DNA of 64,000 nt from Sansalvadorimonas sp965243775. GTDB lineage: Bacteria; Pseudomonadota; Gammaproteobacteria; Pseudomonadales; Endozoicomonadaceae. Position numbers and translations under genes: made by a program. Position 1 is the stretch's first letter, and every line of letters begins with the position of its first letter. Below are positions 53,138 through 61,832 of this stretch, in pieces. The stretch covers positions 124,001-188,000 of the forward strand of contig CBDEWF010000143.1 in assembly GCA_965243775.1 (NCBI GenBank), given 5' to 3'. The notes beneath the pieces are model-generated. The model saw nothing but the letters and a program-made list of their open reading frames with translations. It was not told where the DNA came from and did not search any database.

Positions 53138-53584
53138 CTACAGTTTTCCATGCAGCCACAGCCCAGATGCTTTCATGGCATAGCCAAAAATTGCCCCAAC
53201 CAGCAATGAGGGCAAGACCAGCTGCCAGTTTCCACCACCAGCAAACGTGGCACAACAACCAATAAAAGTACCAGGAATAAAACTCAGCCAGGATTTCTTG
53301 GCCTGAATACACATCAGAAATGCCACAACAGCTGTTGCCACATAGCCCAGAATCTCAATATTCATCATGATGGACAGTTTAATGATCGTCATGGCCCAAA
53401 AAACACCGGTCAGATTGGTCAGCATACTTTCTACCAGACCAGCCAGACCATCCCGGGGGGATGCAAAATAAGTGGTGCAACCAAGAAAACCAGCCCAGGT
53501 TAACAATCCAAGAGAAACAGAGACCCAGCCCCAGAGACCAGACAGAATTCCTGTAGTCAGGGCAATAGCGAAAAGAACAGACAT
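53138..53584 (-). CDS. DUF1097 family inner-membrane protein
   Basis: 148 residues with about five transmembrane helices and the DUF1097 (YcdZ-like) pattern: LWGWVSVSLGLLTWAGFLGCTTYFA, then WLSFIPGTFIGCCATFAGGG and SLLVGAIFGYAMK. Function unknown. The gene is monocistronic and convergent with the CsgG-like cluster. Confidence 0.85.
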   Translation of the reverse strand: MSVLFAIALTTGILSGLWGWVSVSLGLLTWAGFLGCTTYFASPRDGLAGLVESMLTNLTGVFWAMTIIKLSIMMNIEILGYVATAVVAFLMCIQAKKSWLSFIPGTFIGCCATFAGGGNWQLVLPSLLVGAIFGYAMKASGLWLHGKL

Positions 53585-53807
53585 AGCAGGTGCAGCACCA
53601 ATTACTCTTAAAAAGCTGTTTTATCGAACCTGGCCAGTACCAACAATATGCACTTTTAGCATTACACCACTGGCAAATACCGACATTCAGGAAAAACAGT
53701 TAATTTAAGAAGAGGCTCAAACTATATCTCCGACCTATTCATTGACATCAGATAATATTTTCAGAAAAATTTCTAACTAACGATTTCCTGCCAATAACTA
53801 CGAAAAG

Positions 53808-54123
53808 TTAATTCGGGTTAAAAGCATAATTAATTTCCAGCTCAGTAATTAACGACAATGAAGTAAGTACTCTGACAAATGAAATCATATATTCTTGAAC
53901 GAACATATCAAAAACACGTTTTAACTCTTTTTGGAATTCATCGAAGTCCATAACCTTCATAAGGTTCAACCATTCATACTTCACCTTGCCCCACAAGATC
54001 TCAATCAGGTTTAACTCCGGGGAGTATGTGGGTAGATAGCAGACAATCAGTTTCTTTTCGATCATCCAGTCATCCAGCTTTTCTCTGAACTTCTTGCAAG
54101 TGTGGATGCTGGCATTATCGGTA
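53808..54123 (-). pseudogene. IS630-family transposase remnant (C-terminal half)
   Basis: About 105 residues of the DDE domain survive: TDNASIHTCKKFREKL with the second Asp, then IVCYLPTYSPELNLIEILWGKVK with the family's PxYSPxLNxIE signature and catalytic Glu. The N-terminal HTH half and first Asp are absent; upstream of the remnant the frame continues into unrelated sequence antisense to the peptidase-like gene. It differs from the complete IS630 element at 57058-58366. No terminal repeats found. The 223 bp between DUF1097 and this remnant hold nothing recognised. Confidence 0.85.
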
Positions 54124-54223
54124 GATGACGAAAATATTTCTACTGACTTTAGCGGCAGGAAGCAAAGGGTGCTTTGATCTACTTTACAGAGAGAGTATGT
54201 GGAATATGCAATGCGGGGTATGC

Positions 54224-55054
54224 ATGGAAAGAAGAGCATTAACACTGTTATGCACTACTTGTTTCCAAATATTCTTAATTAGCTGCCTTACAGACAGAGA
54301 AGCATGGGCCGGAGAAGGCCAAAAACCATCTGGTGTACTTCCTCTCCAGCCTATACCACGCTGCTTTCCCCCTTTATCTCCTTACGACACTGTTGGAAAA
54401 ATTCAATCTTCTGGCACTCACCTGTTTGCGGATAATGAAATTATTGAAGTTATAGCTGAACCAGAAAAACCGGCTGTTGATATATCCCTGGCGGAACTAA
54501 TAACCCAAACTCGCATCCTTGGTTTTCATCAGGCTATGGCGCATCAAGTATCTAAAGATCCAATTCCGGCTCAGTACAGGCACCCCCCCAGTACGCTCCT
54601 TTGGTACGGAATAAAGGGGAGAAAACACATTTATCAACAGGCGGGCAAAAAAACTGACGTGGCAGCCTGTGCAGGCATGTTGCTTCTTGACCATGGTAAA
54701 GATATTCCACGCACGTTTGGTAGCAATGCCAATTTGGGTAAGATGGAAGGGCTTATTCCAGATCTTGGAAGTTACGGCCTGTCGGCAGAGATTCGGTACA
54801 TTGACAGGGGTGTAAAGAAAGAAGCAATGATTGATTCACTGCGGAAGATCCAGAACGACTATGGCTCTATTATTCTGAGTATTGATTGTGAGCTGTACAG
54901 GCATGCCATTATTCTTGATGAAATTAATACTGATCGTGGGACTGCAACTATCCGGGACCCTTACCATGGGTGGATAATTGAAATTTTCCTGGATGCCCTG
55001 TTTAAGAGCAGACGAATAGAAACAATTGTCTACATAACCTCAGAAATGGCCTGA
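54224..55054 (+). CDS. Exported papain-like (C39-like) cysteine peptidase candidate
   Basis: 276 residues from the ATG at 54224 (GGGG six bases upstream); the frame opens at 54125 inside the transposase remnant. The start carries a signal-like segment (LTLLCTTCFQIFLISCLTDREAWA). The catalytic pattern of C39/papain-like folds is visible: Cys in TDVAACAGMLLLDHG (C149 of this start), His in LYRHAIILDEINTD (H227) and the closing TATIRDPYHGW with Asp (D245), which typically orients the His. The spacing fits peptidases that act on or mimic host or bacteriocin substrates. No adjacent transporter or substrate gene, so I read it as a stand-alone secreted enzyme. The IS remnant abuts its 5' end and may have supplied its promoter. 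Confidence 0.65.
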   Translation: MERRALTLLCTTCFQIFLISCLTDREAWAGEGQKPSGVLPLQPIPRCFPPLSPYDTVGKIQSSGTHLFADNEIIEVIAEPEKPAVDISLAELITQTRILGFHQAMAHQVSKDPIPAQYRHPPSTLLWYGIKGRKHIYQQAGKKTDVAACAGMLLLDHGKDIPRTFGSNANLGKMEGLIPDLGSYGLSAEIRYIDRGVKKEAMIDSLRKIQNDYGSIILSIDCELYRHAIILDEINTDRGTATIRDPYHGWIIEIFLDALFKSRRIETIVYITSEMA

Positions 55055-55495
55055 CCGACCTCACTATGCAAGGCCTCCACTCAGACTACTCTGCCTGTGC
55101 CAGATGCCAAATAAACGACTACACACGGGTTTCCCCCAACTCTTGTACCATGAAAGTCGTTGGCACTGCTGTAAACACATGGCTGCATAATAAAATGGCT
55201 GGGAAATACGCCCAGCAGAATAACTTCCAGCAAGCCCTGATTGCCTTTGTTATTGCAAGGCAGGATGGAAAACGCCGCCCCAGCAACGTCTTTCCGTTTT
55301 CAGCAGCATTGAGTCGGCCATCCTCCAAAGCCACCATTAATGCAGGGGTTCGCACCAGGAATTCCCCTACACATTCTTTTCCAGTGTCAGCCACAACACC
55401 GCCTTAATTCATTTTCCACCTGCCGCAGGCTGCGTAGGGAGCCGGAAATAACATCTGTGCCAGCCAGCCTAACCGCTGACTCAATAAAACCAAAA
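55055..55495. other. Gap before the tandem-SIS gene, no confident gene
   Basis: Both strands carry open frames here (plus 55066-55407; minus 55119-55394), and an upstream extension of the SIS frame, but none has a ribosome binding site or family signature I can name. The minus-strand frame reads somewhat protein-like (GEFLVRTPALMVALEDGRL) and may be a relic. Confidence 0.35.
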
Positions 55496-57058
55496 ATGTG
55501 CGGTCAAAGTGCCATCGATAAAAAACAGCGATGGCATGCGATGATATCCAACTATCCGGCTATAACTTCGGCAATAAAACCCATAACAGAAACTGCTCTG
55601 GAGGAAAGTCGTGACCTCGACACCCTGTCAACCGAGAACCTCCTGAAGGTTTTTAACACACAGAACAAAAGGGTTGTCCGGGCTGTGGAAGCCGTTCTTT
55701 CTGATGTGAGACGCTGCCGCCAAAGCATTGTTGAGACCTTCAAAAATGGTGGGAAAATTTATCTTACCGGTGCAGGCACATCACTGCGGCTGGCCAACTT
55801 TTCTGCAAGGCATAACCCCGACAATGTAAAAGTCGTTTATTGCGGTGGAGAAAAAGCTATCACCGACGCCGTAGAAAACGCGGAAGACAATGAAGAGCAG
55901 GCCGTAAAGGATCTTATTGCAAAGGGCATCACCGCCAAAGACATGGTGATAGGAATTGCCGCCAGCGGGAATACGCCTTATGTACGCAAAGCTTTAGAGT
56001 GGGCCAAGAGTCAGGGATGTAAAACAGGACATATCAGTTGCAGCACCCCCAACAAGCTTCAGCCCTTTTCTGACTATCCTGTGGAGCCCATTACCGAAGG
56101 TGAAGTGATCAGTGGCTCAACGCGTTTGAAAGCAGGCTCAGCTCAGCTGATAGCTTCCTTTATGCTGACGGGCTATATTTCAGAATCCAAGTTCCAGCAA
56201 TTCCTGCAGGCCTGCCAGCTAGTTCCGCTTTCTGTTGAAGACCAACTGAAAGCCATTGCCTCACTGGTTGAAAGAGCAAGCCAGACACTGAAAAGCGGTG
56301 GCCGCCTCCTCTACACGGGAACAGAGTACTCGGGCCTGCTCGGCACCCTGGATGCCAGTGAGTGTCCTCCAACCTTCGGCACCAATCCAAAGGATGTGCA
56401 ATGCCTGTTAGCCGGAGGGAACAATGCCCTGACAAGGGAACAGGAGAGCAAGGTGCTGGAAGACACTCAGCAGGCTCAAAAAGATGTCCAAGCATTACAC
56501 ATCACAGCAAAGGACATGATGATTGGTATAACCGACAATGCCATTTCACCCTGGCTGCAAACCGTATTGGCTGAAGCCCGCTCAAAGAATGCTTACACCG
56601 CCTGCCTGTCCTGCATGAACAAGGTGCCTTCCAATATTGAAACCGACTTCACCCTGAATATTCCACCTTCTACAGAGGATCCCAAACTGACTCACGCCTG
56701 CACCAGCCTGACCCAGAAAATGATTCTGAATATGATCTCCTCCGGTGCCATGGTTCTGAATAACAAGGTATACGACAACAAAATGGTGGATGTTGTCGCC
56801 AACAATAAAAAACTGGTGAAACGGCAAATCAGCATAGTGGCCGAACTGGCTGAAGTGCCCCGTGACACAGCAGAGACAACTCTCAACCTTTGCAATCAGA
56901 CTCTTGGCATGCCTCATAAACACTGCAAGGCTGCCATCGTCGTCCTGAAAAAAAGCTGCACCCCAGAAGAGGCTCAGAAAAAGCTAGATCGTGCAGACGG
57001 AAGGCTGCGAACTGTTTTGGAATTGGATTGCAGTGGCGCAACAGCCAAGAGCTGCTAG
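55496..57058 (+). CDS. Tandem-SIS protein related to MurQ and glucokinase regulatory protein
   Basis: About 520 residues (start at 55496 or 55541; the frame opens at 55340). Single-domain MurQ etherases are ~300 residues; this one has two SIS units as in GCKR. Unit one keeps GGKIYLTGAGTS, VENAEDN, GIAASGNTPYVRKAL and SGSTRLKAGSAQ (sugar-phosphate loops) but lacks the acid motif. Unit two keeps GTLDASECPPTFG (acid Glu of MurQ) and NKVYDNKMVDVVANNKKL but has GITDNAISPWL instead of the SGRTPY loop and lacks STRLKAG. The closing KLDRADGRLRTVL is MurQ-like. MurQ opens the lactyl ether of MurNAc-6-P in cell-wall recycling; GCKR binds glucokinase. Which applies is unknown. The TAG stop (57056-57058) is the exact IS630 insertion point. 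Confidence 0.82.
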   Translation: MCGQSAIDKKQRWHAMISNYPAITSAIKPITETALEESRDLDTLSTENLLKVFNTQNKRVVRAVEAVLSDVRRCRQSIVETFKNGGKIYLTGAGTSLRLANFSARHNPDNVKVVYCGGEKAITDAVENAEDNEEQAVKDLIAKGITAKDMVIGIAASGNTPYVRKALEWAKSQGCKTGHISCSTPNKLQPFSDYPVEPITEGEVISGSTRLKAGSAQLIASFMLTGYISESKFQQFLQACQLVPLSVEDQLKAIASLVERASQTLKSGGRLLYTGTEYSGLLGTLDASECPPTFGTNPKDVQCLLAGGNNALTREQESKVLEDTQQAQKDVQALHITAKDMMIGITDNAISPWLQTVLAEARSKNAYTACLSCMNKVPSNIETDFTLNIPPSTEDPKLTHACTSLTQKMILNMISSGAMVLNNKVYDNKMVDVVANNKKLVKRQISIVAELAEVPRDTAETTLNLCNQTLGMPHKHCKAAIVVLKKSCTPEEAQKKLDRADGRLRTVLELDCSGATAKSC

Positions 57059-58366
57059 TGCCGCATAGCTCAAAAGACCACGCCATCATGCTTGCAGTGG
57101 TCTCCCCTTGTAAGTCCACTTGAACGGTTTAGCCATGGTTTCATTAAAGAAGTCGATGAAACCATGGAGGCGGTTTTTTAAGTCTTCTTTCGAGACAAAG
57201 CCACTGCGCTTGAGGAATCGCCTCACCAGTATGGAAAACCAAATCTCAATCTGGTTAAGCCAGAAAGCGTGCTTGGGTGTGTAGTGAAACACGACCTTGT
57301 GGGACGAGTCTGAGAGATAGGCCGACCGGCTTTGCATGGATTTCAATATCCCGGATTTGCCTTTGATACCAAGCTCTTCCTCAGATGTACCCTCTATAGC
57401 TGCCACGAATCGAACAGCGGCCTCCGACATGTGCGTATTCAGATTGTCAGCAACGATATGCCAACCCCGGGCCTCAGGATCGCTGAGTATCATTATCTCC
57501 AGCCAGAGCGCAAAATCCTGTTCAGTGCGTGTCTCACTGACCAGGGGCAGAATTTTTCCCGTCGCGACATTCATGCCTGCCAGCAGGGCCTGTGTTCCAT
57601 GACGCACATATTCAAACTCCCTTTTTTCGACCTGCCCAGGCTTCACGCATTTACCTGGTGATGCTGGCTCGAGAGCCTGAATCCCTGTCTTCTCGTCAAA
57701 GGAAATGGTGTGAATCTTGTTTTCTGCTCGTGCCGGAGCTAGCTGGTAAGTCTCACAGACATCCGCACAGCGCTCATCAAAAGCCTCGTCTTTGGGGGTA
57801 TCTACCCAGCCCCGGACTTTATCGGGGCGAATATCGGCCTGATTTTAAAAATCGGCCGACCTGGCGTTGTGAAATGGATTCAACAATGTTCTTATCCATG
57901 GCCGCTTTGGCCAGTGCATTCTGTGACCAGTGACTCAAGATATAGCCATGATTTTCCGGCTTTTCACAAGCCAGAGCCATAATTTGGCAGACTTGCTCTG
58001 CTTTAAATTTGGGCGGTGCTCCAGGTCTTGGAGCCTCTTGCAATCGCTCCATCGTTGACATGTCATCAGAACGCTCAACCCAGTGCTTACGCCAGAGAGT
58101 CACAGTCCCCCGGTTACAACTCAGTTGCAGAGCCGAAGCCCTGATACTCAAACCTTGTTCAGCGGCCAGAATGATTTTGGCTCTGAGCACAAATGCCTGA
58201 GTGCTGCTGCGCTTGCGAACGATATCTTGAAGTTCATTACGTTGCTGTTCGCTTAGAGTGAAAGATTTACAGTGATCTGCCTGCATCCTTGCTACTACTC
58301 TTGATGGCTTGGGCAGACAGATCTGAGCATATCTGAGGCGGTATAGATATTAGAGCTTTCCGGCAC
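57058..58366 (-). mobile_element. IS630-family insertion sequence, about 1.3 kb
   Basis: Terminal inverted repeats: 57058 onward (GTGCCGCATAGCTCAAAA) and the complement ending at 58366 (GTGCCGGAAAGCTCTAA), flanked by a TA on each side (57056-57057 and 58367-58368), the IS630/Tc1 target-site rule. It carries one transposase gene on the minus strand. The target TA was the first two bases of the TAG stop of the tandem-SIS gene; the first base of the IS is G, so TAG is kept. The right end lies ~90 bp before hemN. Confidence 0.85.
57086..58286 (-). pseudogene. IS630-family transposase, frameshifted
   Basis: Two frames. The first (58286 to ~57840, ending at 57819) gives the HTH part: FVLRAKIILAAEQGLSIR and NRGTVTLWRKHW, then RQVGRFLKS. 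The second (~57843 to 57086) continues in another frame with DIRPDKVRGWVDTPKDEA, ISFDEKTGIQALEP, then WHIVADNLNTHMS (second Asp) and TPKHAFWLNQIEIWFSIL (catalytic Glu). Deleting one G in TCAGGCC (near 57844) would join them. All three acidic residues are present. IS630-type elements with split frames are known, but a +1 shift here lacks a clear slippery site, so decay or sequencing error is more likely. Confidence 0.82.
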
Positions 58367-58458
58367 TAGTTCCCTGCACACCAAACAAGCGTTCCAATAC
58401 TGGCGCCTCTGTACGCCAGGCACAATACTGGGCTGATTCTCCTATTGAGCAGCCTGCC

Positions 58459-59844
58459 ATGTATTCCGTTATTCAGTGCAATACGGAAATGCTAAAGAAG
58501 TATGATATTTCCGGCCCGCGGTATACCTCTTACCCCACAGCAATACAGTTCAATCCCAGATTCACCGAAGCTGATTACCGACGGGAAATCGAAAAAAGCA
58601 ACCAGAGGAGCAAACCTCTCTCCCTCTATTTTCATATCCCGTTCTGTCAGTCTCTCTGTTTCTTCTGCGCCTGTAATAAGATTATTACTCATACTCAGAG
58701 CCGGTCTGTGCCCTATCTGGAGCGGCTGCATAAAGAGATTGCAGTGCAGGCGGAGTTAATCAGCAATAGTCGCCAGGTTAACCAGCTGCATTTTGGAGGG
58801 GGTACACCTACATTTCTCAGCGATGATCAGCTTTACCAGCTGCTGCAGGTTACCGGAAAGCATTTTAACCTGGCTCCTGTTGACCAAAGAGAATTTTCCA
58901 TTGAGATTGATCCCAGGGCTGTCCGCTCCGGCACAATTGCCATGCTGCGGGAGTTTGGTTTTAACCGGATCAGTTTTGGGGTGCAGGATCTGGATGAAAA
59001 GGTTCAGGAGGCTGTGAACCGGAAGCAGTCGCTTGAGCAGAATATTGCTGTTGTCGAGGCTGCGCGAAAGGCCGGTTACCAGTCTATCAATATGGATATT
59101 ATTTATGGACTGCCCCATCAAACTCTGGAAAGCTTCAGCAAAACACTGGATGTGGTCATCGACATGCGCCCTGCAAGGCTGGCTATCTATAACTATGCCC
59201 ACCTTCCCCGGCGAATAAAGGCACAGAAGCTGATCAAGCAGAATGATCTTCCCAGCCCGGTGACCAAACTGGCTCTTCTGGAGCTCAGCATTAACCGGCT
59301 GCAGGAAGCTGGTTATGTGTTTATTGGCATGGATCACTTTGCCCTGCCAGAAGATGAGCTGGTCAAAGCTATGGAGCAGGGAACACTGCAGAGAAATTTC
59401 CAGGGTTACTCTACCCATGCCGACACCGATATGATCGGTATGGGTATGACTTCAATAGGCAAGACAGACGACTGTTACAGCCAGAATCAACGCTATGAAA
59501 AGGCTTACTTTCAGGCTATAGATGACAACCGCCTTGCTATTATGCAGGGCTACCAGCTGACCCCGGATGACAAACTGCGCAGGGAAGTGATTCAGCACAT
59601 AATGTGTGGAGGGGTTGTAGACTTCAGGACGATTGACCTGGAGTTTGGGATCGAATTCACCCATTATTTTGCCGAAGAGCTGCATCTGCTAAAACCCATG
59701 GAAGAGGACGGTCTGGTTCATATGAAAGATCACTCCATAACCGTACTGCCCTTTGGTCGCCTGCTACTGAGAAATATTGCCATGGTCTTTGATATCTACC
59801 GCCCCCGTTATATTACCGACCAGCTCTTTTCACGGGTTATCTAG
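58459..59844 (+). CDS. hemN: Oxygen-independent coproporphyrinogen III oxidase
   Basis: 461 residues, the full HemN length. A radical SAM enzyme that decarboxylates coproporphyrinogen III in haem synthesis without oxygen. The cluster motif is FHIPFCQSLCFFCACNKI (CxxxCxxC plus the HemN-specific fourth Cys). Also seen: HFGGGTPTFLS, RISFGVQDLDEKVQ and NMDIIYGLPHQT, and the HemN C-terminal part PFGRLLLRNIAMVFD, which separates it from HemW. No obvious FNR box survives in the ~90 bp left between the IS630 element and the start. The stop overlaps a repeat fragment (59844-59870). Confidence 0.97.
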   Translation: MYSVIQCNTEMLKKYDISGPRYTSYPTAIQFNPRFTEADYRREIEKSNQRSKPLSLYFHIPFCQSLCFFCACNKIITHTQSRSVPYLERLHKEIAVQAELISNSRQVNQLHFGGGTPTFLSDDQLYQLLQVTGKHFNLAPVDQREFSIEIDPRAVRSGTIAMLREFGFNRISFGVQDLDEKVQEAVNRKQSLEQNIAVVEAARKAGYQSINMDIIYGLPHQTLESFSKTLDVVIDMRPARLAIYNYAHLPRRIKAQKLIKQNDLPSPVTKLALLELSINRLQEAGYVFIGMDHFALPEDELVKAMEQGTLQRNFQGYSTHADTDMIGMGMTSIGKTDDCYSQNQRYEKAYFQAIDDNRLAIMQGYQLTPDDKLRREVIQHIMCGGVVDFRTIDLEFGIEFTHYFAEELHLLKPMEEDGLVHMKDHSITVLPFGRLLLRNIAMVFDIYRPRYITDQLFSRVI

Positions 59845-59870
59845 GACTTAACGCTAACCTGCTGCGAAAA
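59844..59870. repeat. Second copy of the REP-like repeat core
   Basis: GGACTTAACGCTAACCTGCT... matches 9501-9527 with one difference in 27 bases. The flanking hairpin arms of the first copy are missing. It lies between hemN and the SirB2-like gene and begins on the hemN stop codon. Confidence 0.6.
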
Positions 59871-59888
59871 GAAAGAGGAAAGAAAGGC

Positions 59889-60272
59889 TTGCTGTACTTG
59901 ACCATTAAACAACTGCATATCGCTTTTGCTGCCACCAGCATCATTCTGTTTGCCCTGCGCTGGCTGGTAGCTCTCTGTTACAGCAAGTGGCTGACACACC
60001 CTTTTTTCCGAACCCTTCCCCACCTGATTGATACCCTCCTGCTGGGCTGTGCTGTCTGGCTCTGCGTGATTCTACATCAGTATCCTTTTGTTCATAGCTG
60101 GCTGACTGCCAAGGTTGTAGCCCTGGTGGTCTATATACTGCTGGGCTACATAGCTATTAAGGGAGGCAGAACGTTTACCCAGAAGTTTCTGGCTGGGGTA
60201 TTATCTCTGGGGGTGGCGGCCTATATTGTTGGGGTGGCGATATATCACACTCCCTGGTCCTGGTTAGCGTAA
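59889..60272 (+). CDS. SirB2-like inner-membrane protein
   Basis: 127 residues from a TTG at 59889 preceded by GAAAGG. Four transmembrane helices with the SirB family pattern: LTIKQLHIAFAATSIILFALRW, PHLIDTLLLGCAVWLCVILH and the closing GVAIYHTPW. SirB2 was named for an effect on Salmonella invasion gene expression; in most bacteria its job is unknown. It probably shares the hemN transcript. Confidence 0.85.
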   Translation: MLYLTIKQLHIAFAATSIILFALRWLVALCYSKWLTHPFFRTLPHLIDTLLLGCAVWLCVILHQYPFVHSWLTAKVVALVVYILLGYIAIKGGRTFTQKFLAGVLSLGVAAYIVGVAIYHTPWSWLA

Positions 60273-60287
60273 AGATGGAATTTGCTT

Positions 60288-60734
60288 TTAATGTTGCTTC
60301 TTTGTTAAGCATGAATCGGCTTCACTACTCTTAATCCCTTCATTTTCTCTCTCTAATCGTTGAACTTTTTCTTTTAACTCTCGGTTTTCATTTTCCAGAG
60401 CTTCATTATTTCCCTTTAATTCTTCCAATTTCTTCTCCATTTCTTCGATTTTCTTTTTTTGGCTATCTCGCTTTTTTTGACTTGTGATTCTATTTTGCAG
60501 TTTCTTTTTTTCTGCACTGGACAAAGGAGCCTCGACTGTTAATGCAGATAACCCTACTTTAGGTAATATTGGCCTGAATTTTTTTGAAGGTGTAGTATCT
60601 TCTGCCACGACATCCCTTTGAGAAGAAGTGCGTGCTCTTGTCTTTTCTGCATCGGGTGGCTGTAGTTTCCCGTTCTCTGGGGGAACACTACCAGTTACAT
60701 CAGTTTTACCTTGAGAGACTTTAGGAGTATCCAT
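60288..60734 (-). CDS. bZIP-like small protein (basic region plus leucine zipper)
   Basis: 148 residues. Residues 1-~70 are disordered (PPENGKLQPPDAEKTRART). From ~71 it follows the eukaryotic bZIP plan: LSSAEKKKLQNRITSQKKRD holds the invariant Asn81 and Arg89 (N-x7-R), and ten residues after the Arg comes a zipper with Met99, Leu106, Leu113, Leu120, Leu127 and Ile134 exactly seven apart, with Asn in two interior positions. The basic region (KLxNRxxxQxxRD) resembles XBP1/HAC1-type factors. I know no bacterial family with this pattern. It would form a parallel dimeric coil; DNA binding is inference. No signal peptide, AT-rich codon use. It could be a nucleus-directed effector, or a bacterial coiled coil that matches by chance. 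Convergent with the SirB2-like gene. Confidence 0.75.
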   Translation of the reverse strand: MDTPKVSQGKTDVTGSVPPENGKLQPPDAEKTRARTSSQRDVVAEDTTPSKKFRPILPKVGLSALTVEAPLSSAEKKKLQNRITSQKKRDSQKKKIEEMEKKLEELKGNNEALENENRELKEKVQRLERENEGIKSSEADSCLTKKQH

Positions 60735-61054
60735 TTATAATCTCATTTGTTCAGCCTGACACCATGCCATCTGCATCACTGGGTACTTTAAGGATTAAAA
60801 TTTCAAAAATTGGTTCAAATAGAAAACACTCATTGTTCAATAGGTTAACAATCCTGTTAACTGTTCTTTACCATCCACAGTTTCAATCATTTATTGGTGC
60901 CATGGGCCTTAAGGACAACTATCTCTGCCTCCTCTCAAAGTAATGAAAAAGATATTACTGCGACAAGCGAAAGGGCATGGAGGCATTTGTAGTCTATTAT
61001 CAGACCTCCTGACAGCAGAGTCAGTGTTACTCCGGCCACTTTTCAGGATGCAGT
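60735..61054. other. Divergent intergenic gap, nothing recognised
   Basis: 320 bp between the bZIP-like gene and the SDR gene, AT-rich in its first half. It must hold promoters for both. No repeats, hairpins or RNA genes were noticed. Confidence 0.4.
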
Positions 61055-61798
61055 ATGGGAATTCGTCTTAAAAACAAAGTAGCTGTTGTCACCGGGGCCG
61101 GAGCAGGTATTGGACGTAAAACTGTCGAACGCTTTGTGACTGAAGGTGCCTGTGTCTGGGCTATAGATATCAGTGATAAATCCCTGATGACACTAAACAG
61201 AGAATATCCTTCTGTTCGTGCTTTCAAGGCTGATGTTACAGACAGAGCAGACATAGCTCTTTTGGCTCGTGAGACAAGTGATATAGACATTCTTTTTAAT
61301 TGTGCCGGCTACGTTCACTCAGGTCCCCTTCTGACATGCGACAGAGATGCCTGGGATTTTTCCCTGGGTCTCAATGTCACTTCCAGCTATGAAATGATTA
61401 AGGCTTTTTTACCGGGCATGATTAAAAAAAAAGCTGGCAGCATTGTTAACATGTCATCCGTTGCATCAAGTCTCAAAGGTGTGGTAAACCGCTGTGCTTA
61501 TGGTGCGAGCAAAGCCGCCGTCATTGGACTGACAAAATCCGTAGCGGCAGATTACGTGAAAGATGGCATTCGCTGTAATGCCATTTGTCCTGGGACTGTT
61601 GACACACCTTCCCTTCGGGAGCGCATAGCCGCTTTTCCAGACCCGGAACTGGCAGAGCAGAAGTTTATTGGGCGACAACCAATGGAACGCCTGGGAACAG
61701 CACTGGAGATTGCTGACCTGGCTGTTTATCTGGCATCAGATGAGTCTTCCTATACCACAGGTGCAGCTATTGTCATTGATGGTGGCTGGAGCAACTGA
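61055..61798 (+). CDS. SDR dehydrogenase, 2-keto-3-deoxy-L-fuconate dehydrogenase-like
   Basis: 247 residues, classical short-chain dehydrogenase. NAD-binding TGAGAGIGR, then FNCAGYVHSGPLLTCDRDAW, the catalytic Ser in NMSSVASSLKG, Tyr-x3-Lys in CAYGASKAAVIGLTKSVAA and GIRCNAICPGTVDTPSL. The NCAGYVH and SVASSLKG details match the DHRS6 / 2-keto-3-deoxy-L-fuconate dehydrogenase group more than FabG. The next gene encodes an FAH-family hydrolase, the pair used in non-phosphorylative L-fucose or L-rhamnose breakdown. AGGA precedes the ATG. Confidence 0.88.
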   Translation: MGIRLKNKVAVVTGAGAGIGRKTVERFVTEGACVWAIDISDKSLMTLNREYPSVRAFKADVTDRADIALLARETSDIDILFNCAGYVHSGPLLTCDRDAWDFSLGLNVTSSYEMIKAFLPGMIKKKAGSIVNMSSVASSLKGVVNRCAYGASKAAVIGLTKSVAADYVKDGIRCNAICPGTVDTPSLRERIAAFPDPELAEQKFIGRQPMERLGTALEIADLAVYLASDESSYTTGAAIVIDGGWSN

Positions 61799-61832
61799 CA
61801 TTTCCAAAACCAGCTTTACGAAAACCAGCCTT

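Noticed and set aside
53867..53894. Match of TGAAATCATATATT to the palindrome arm at 748-761
   Set aside because: This copy lies inside transposase codons (EYMISF) and the match is only 14 bases; likely chance.
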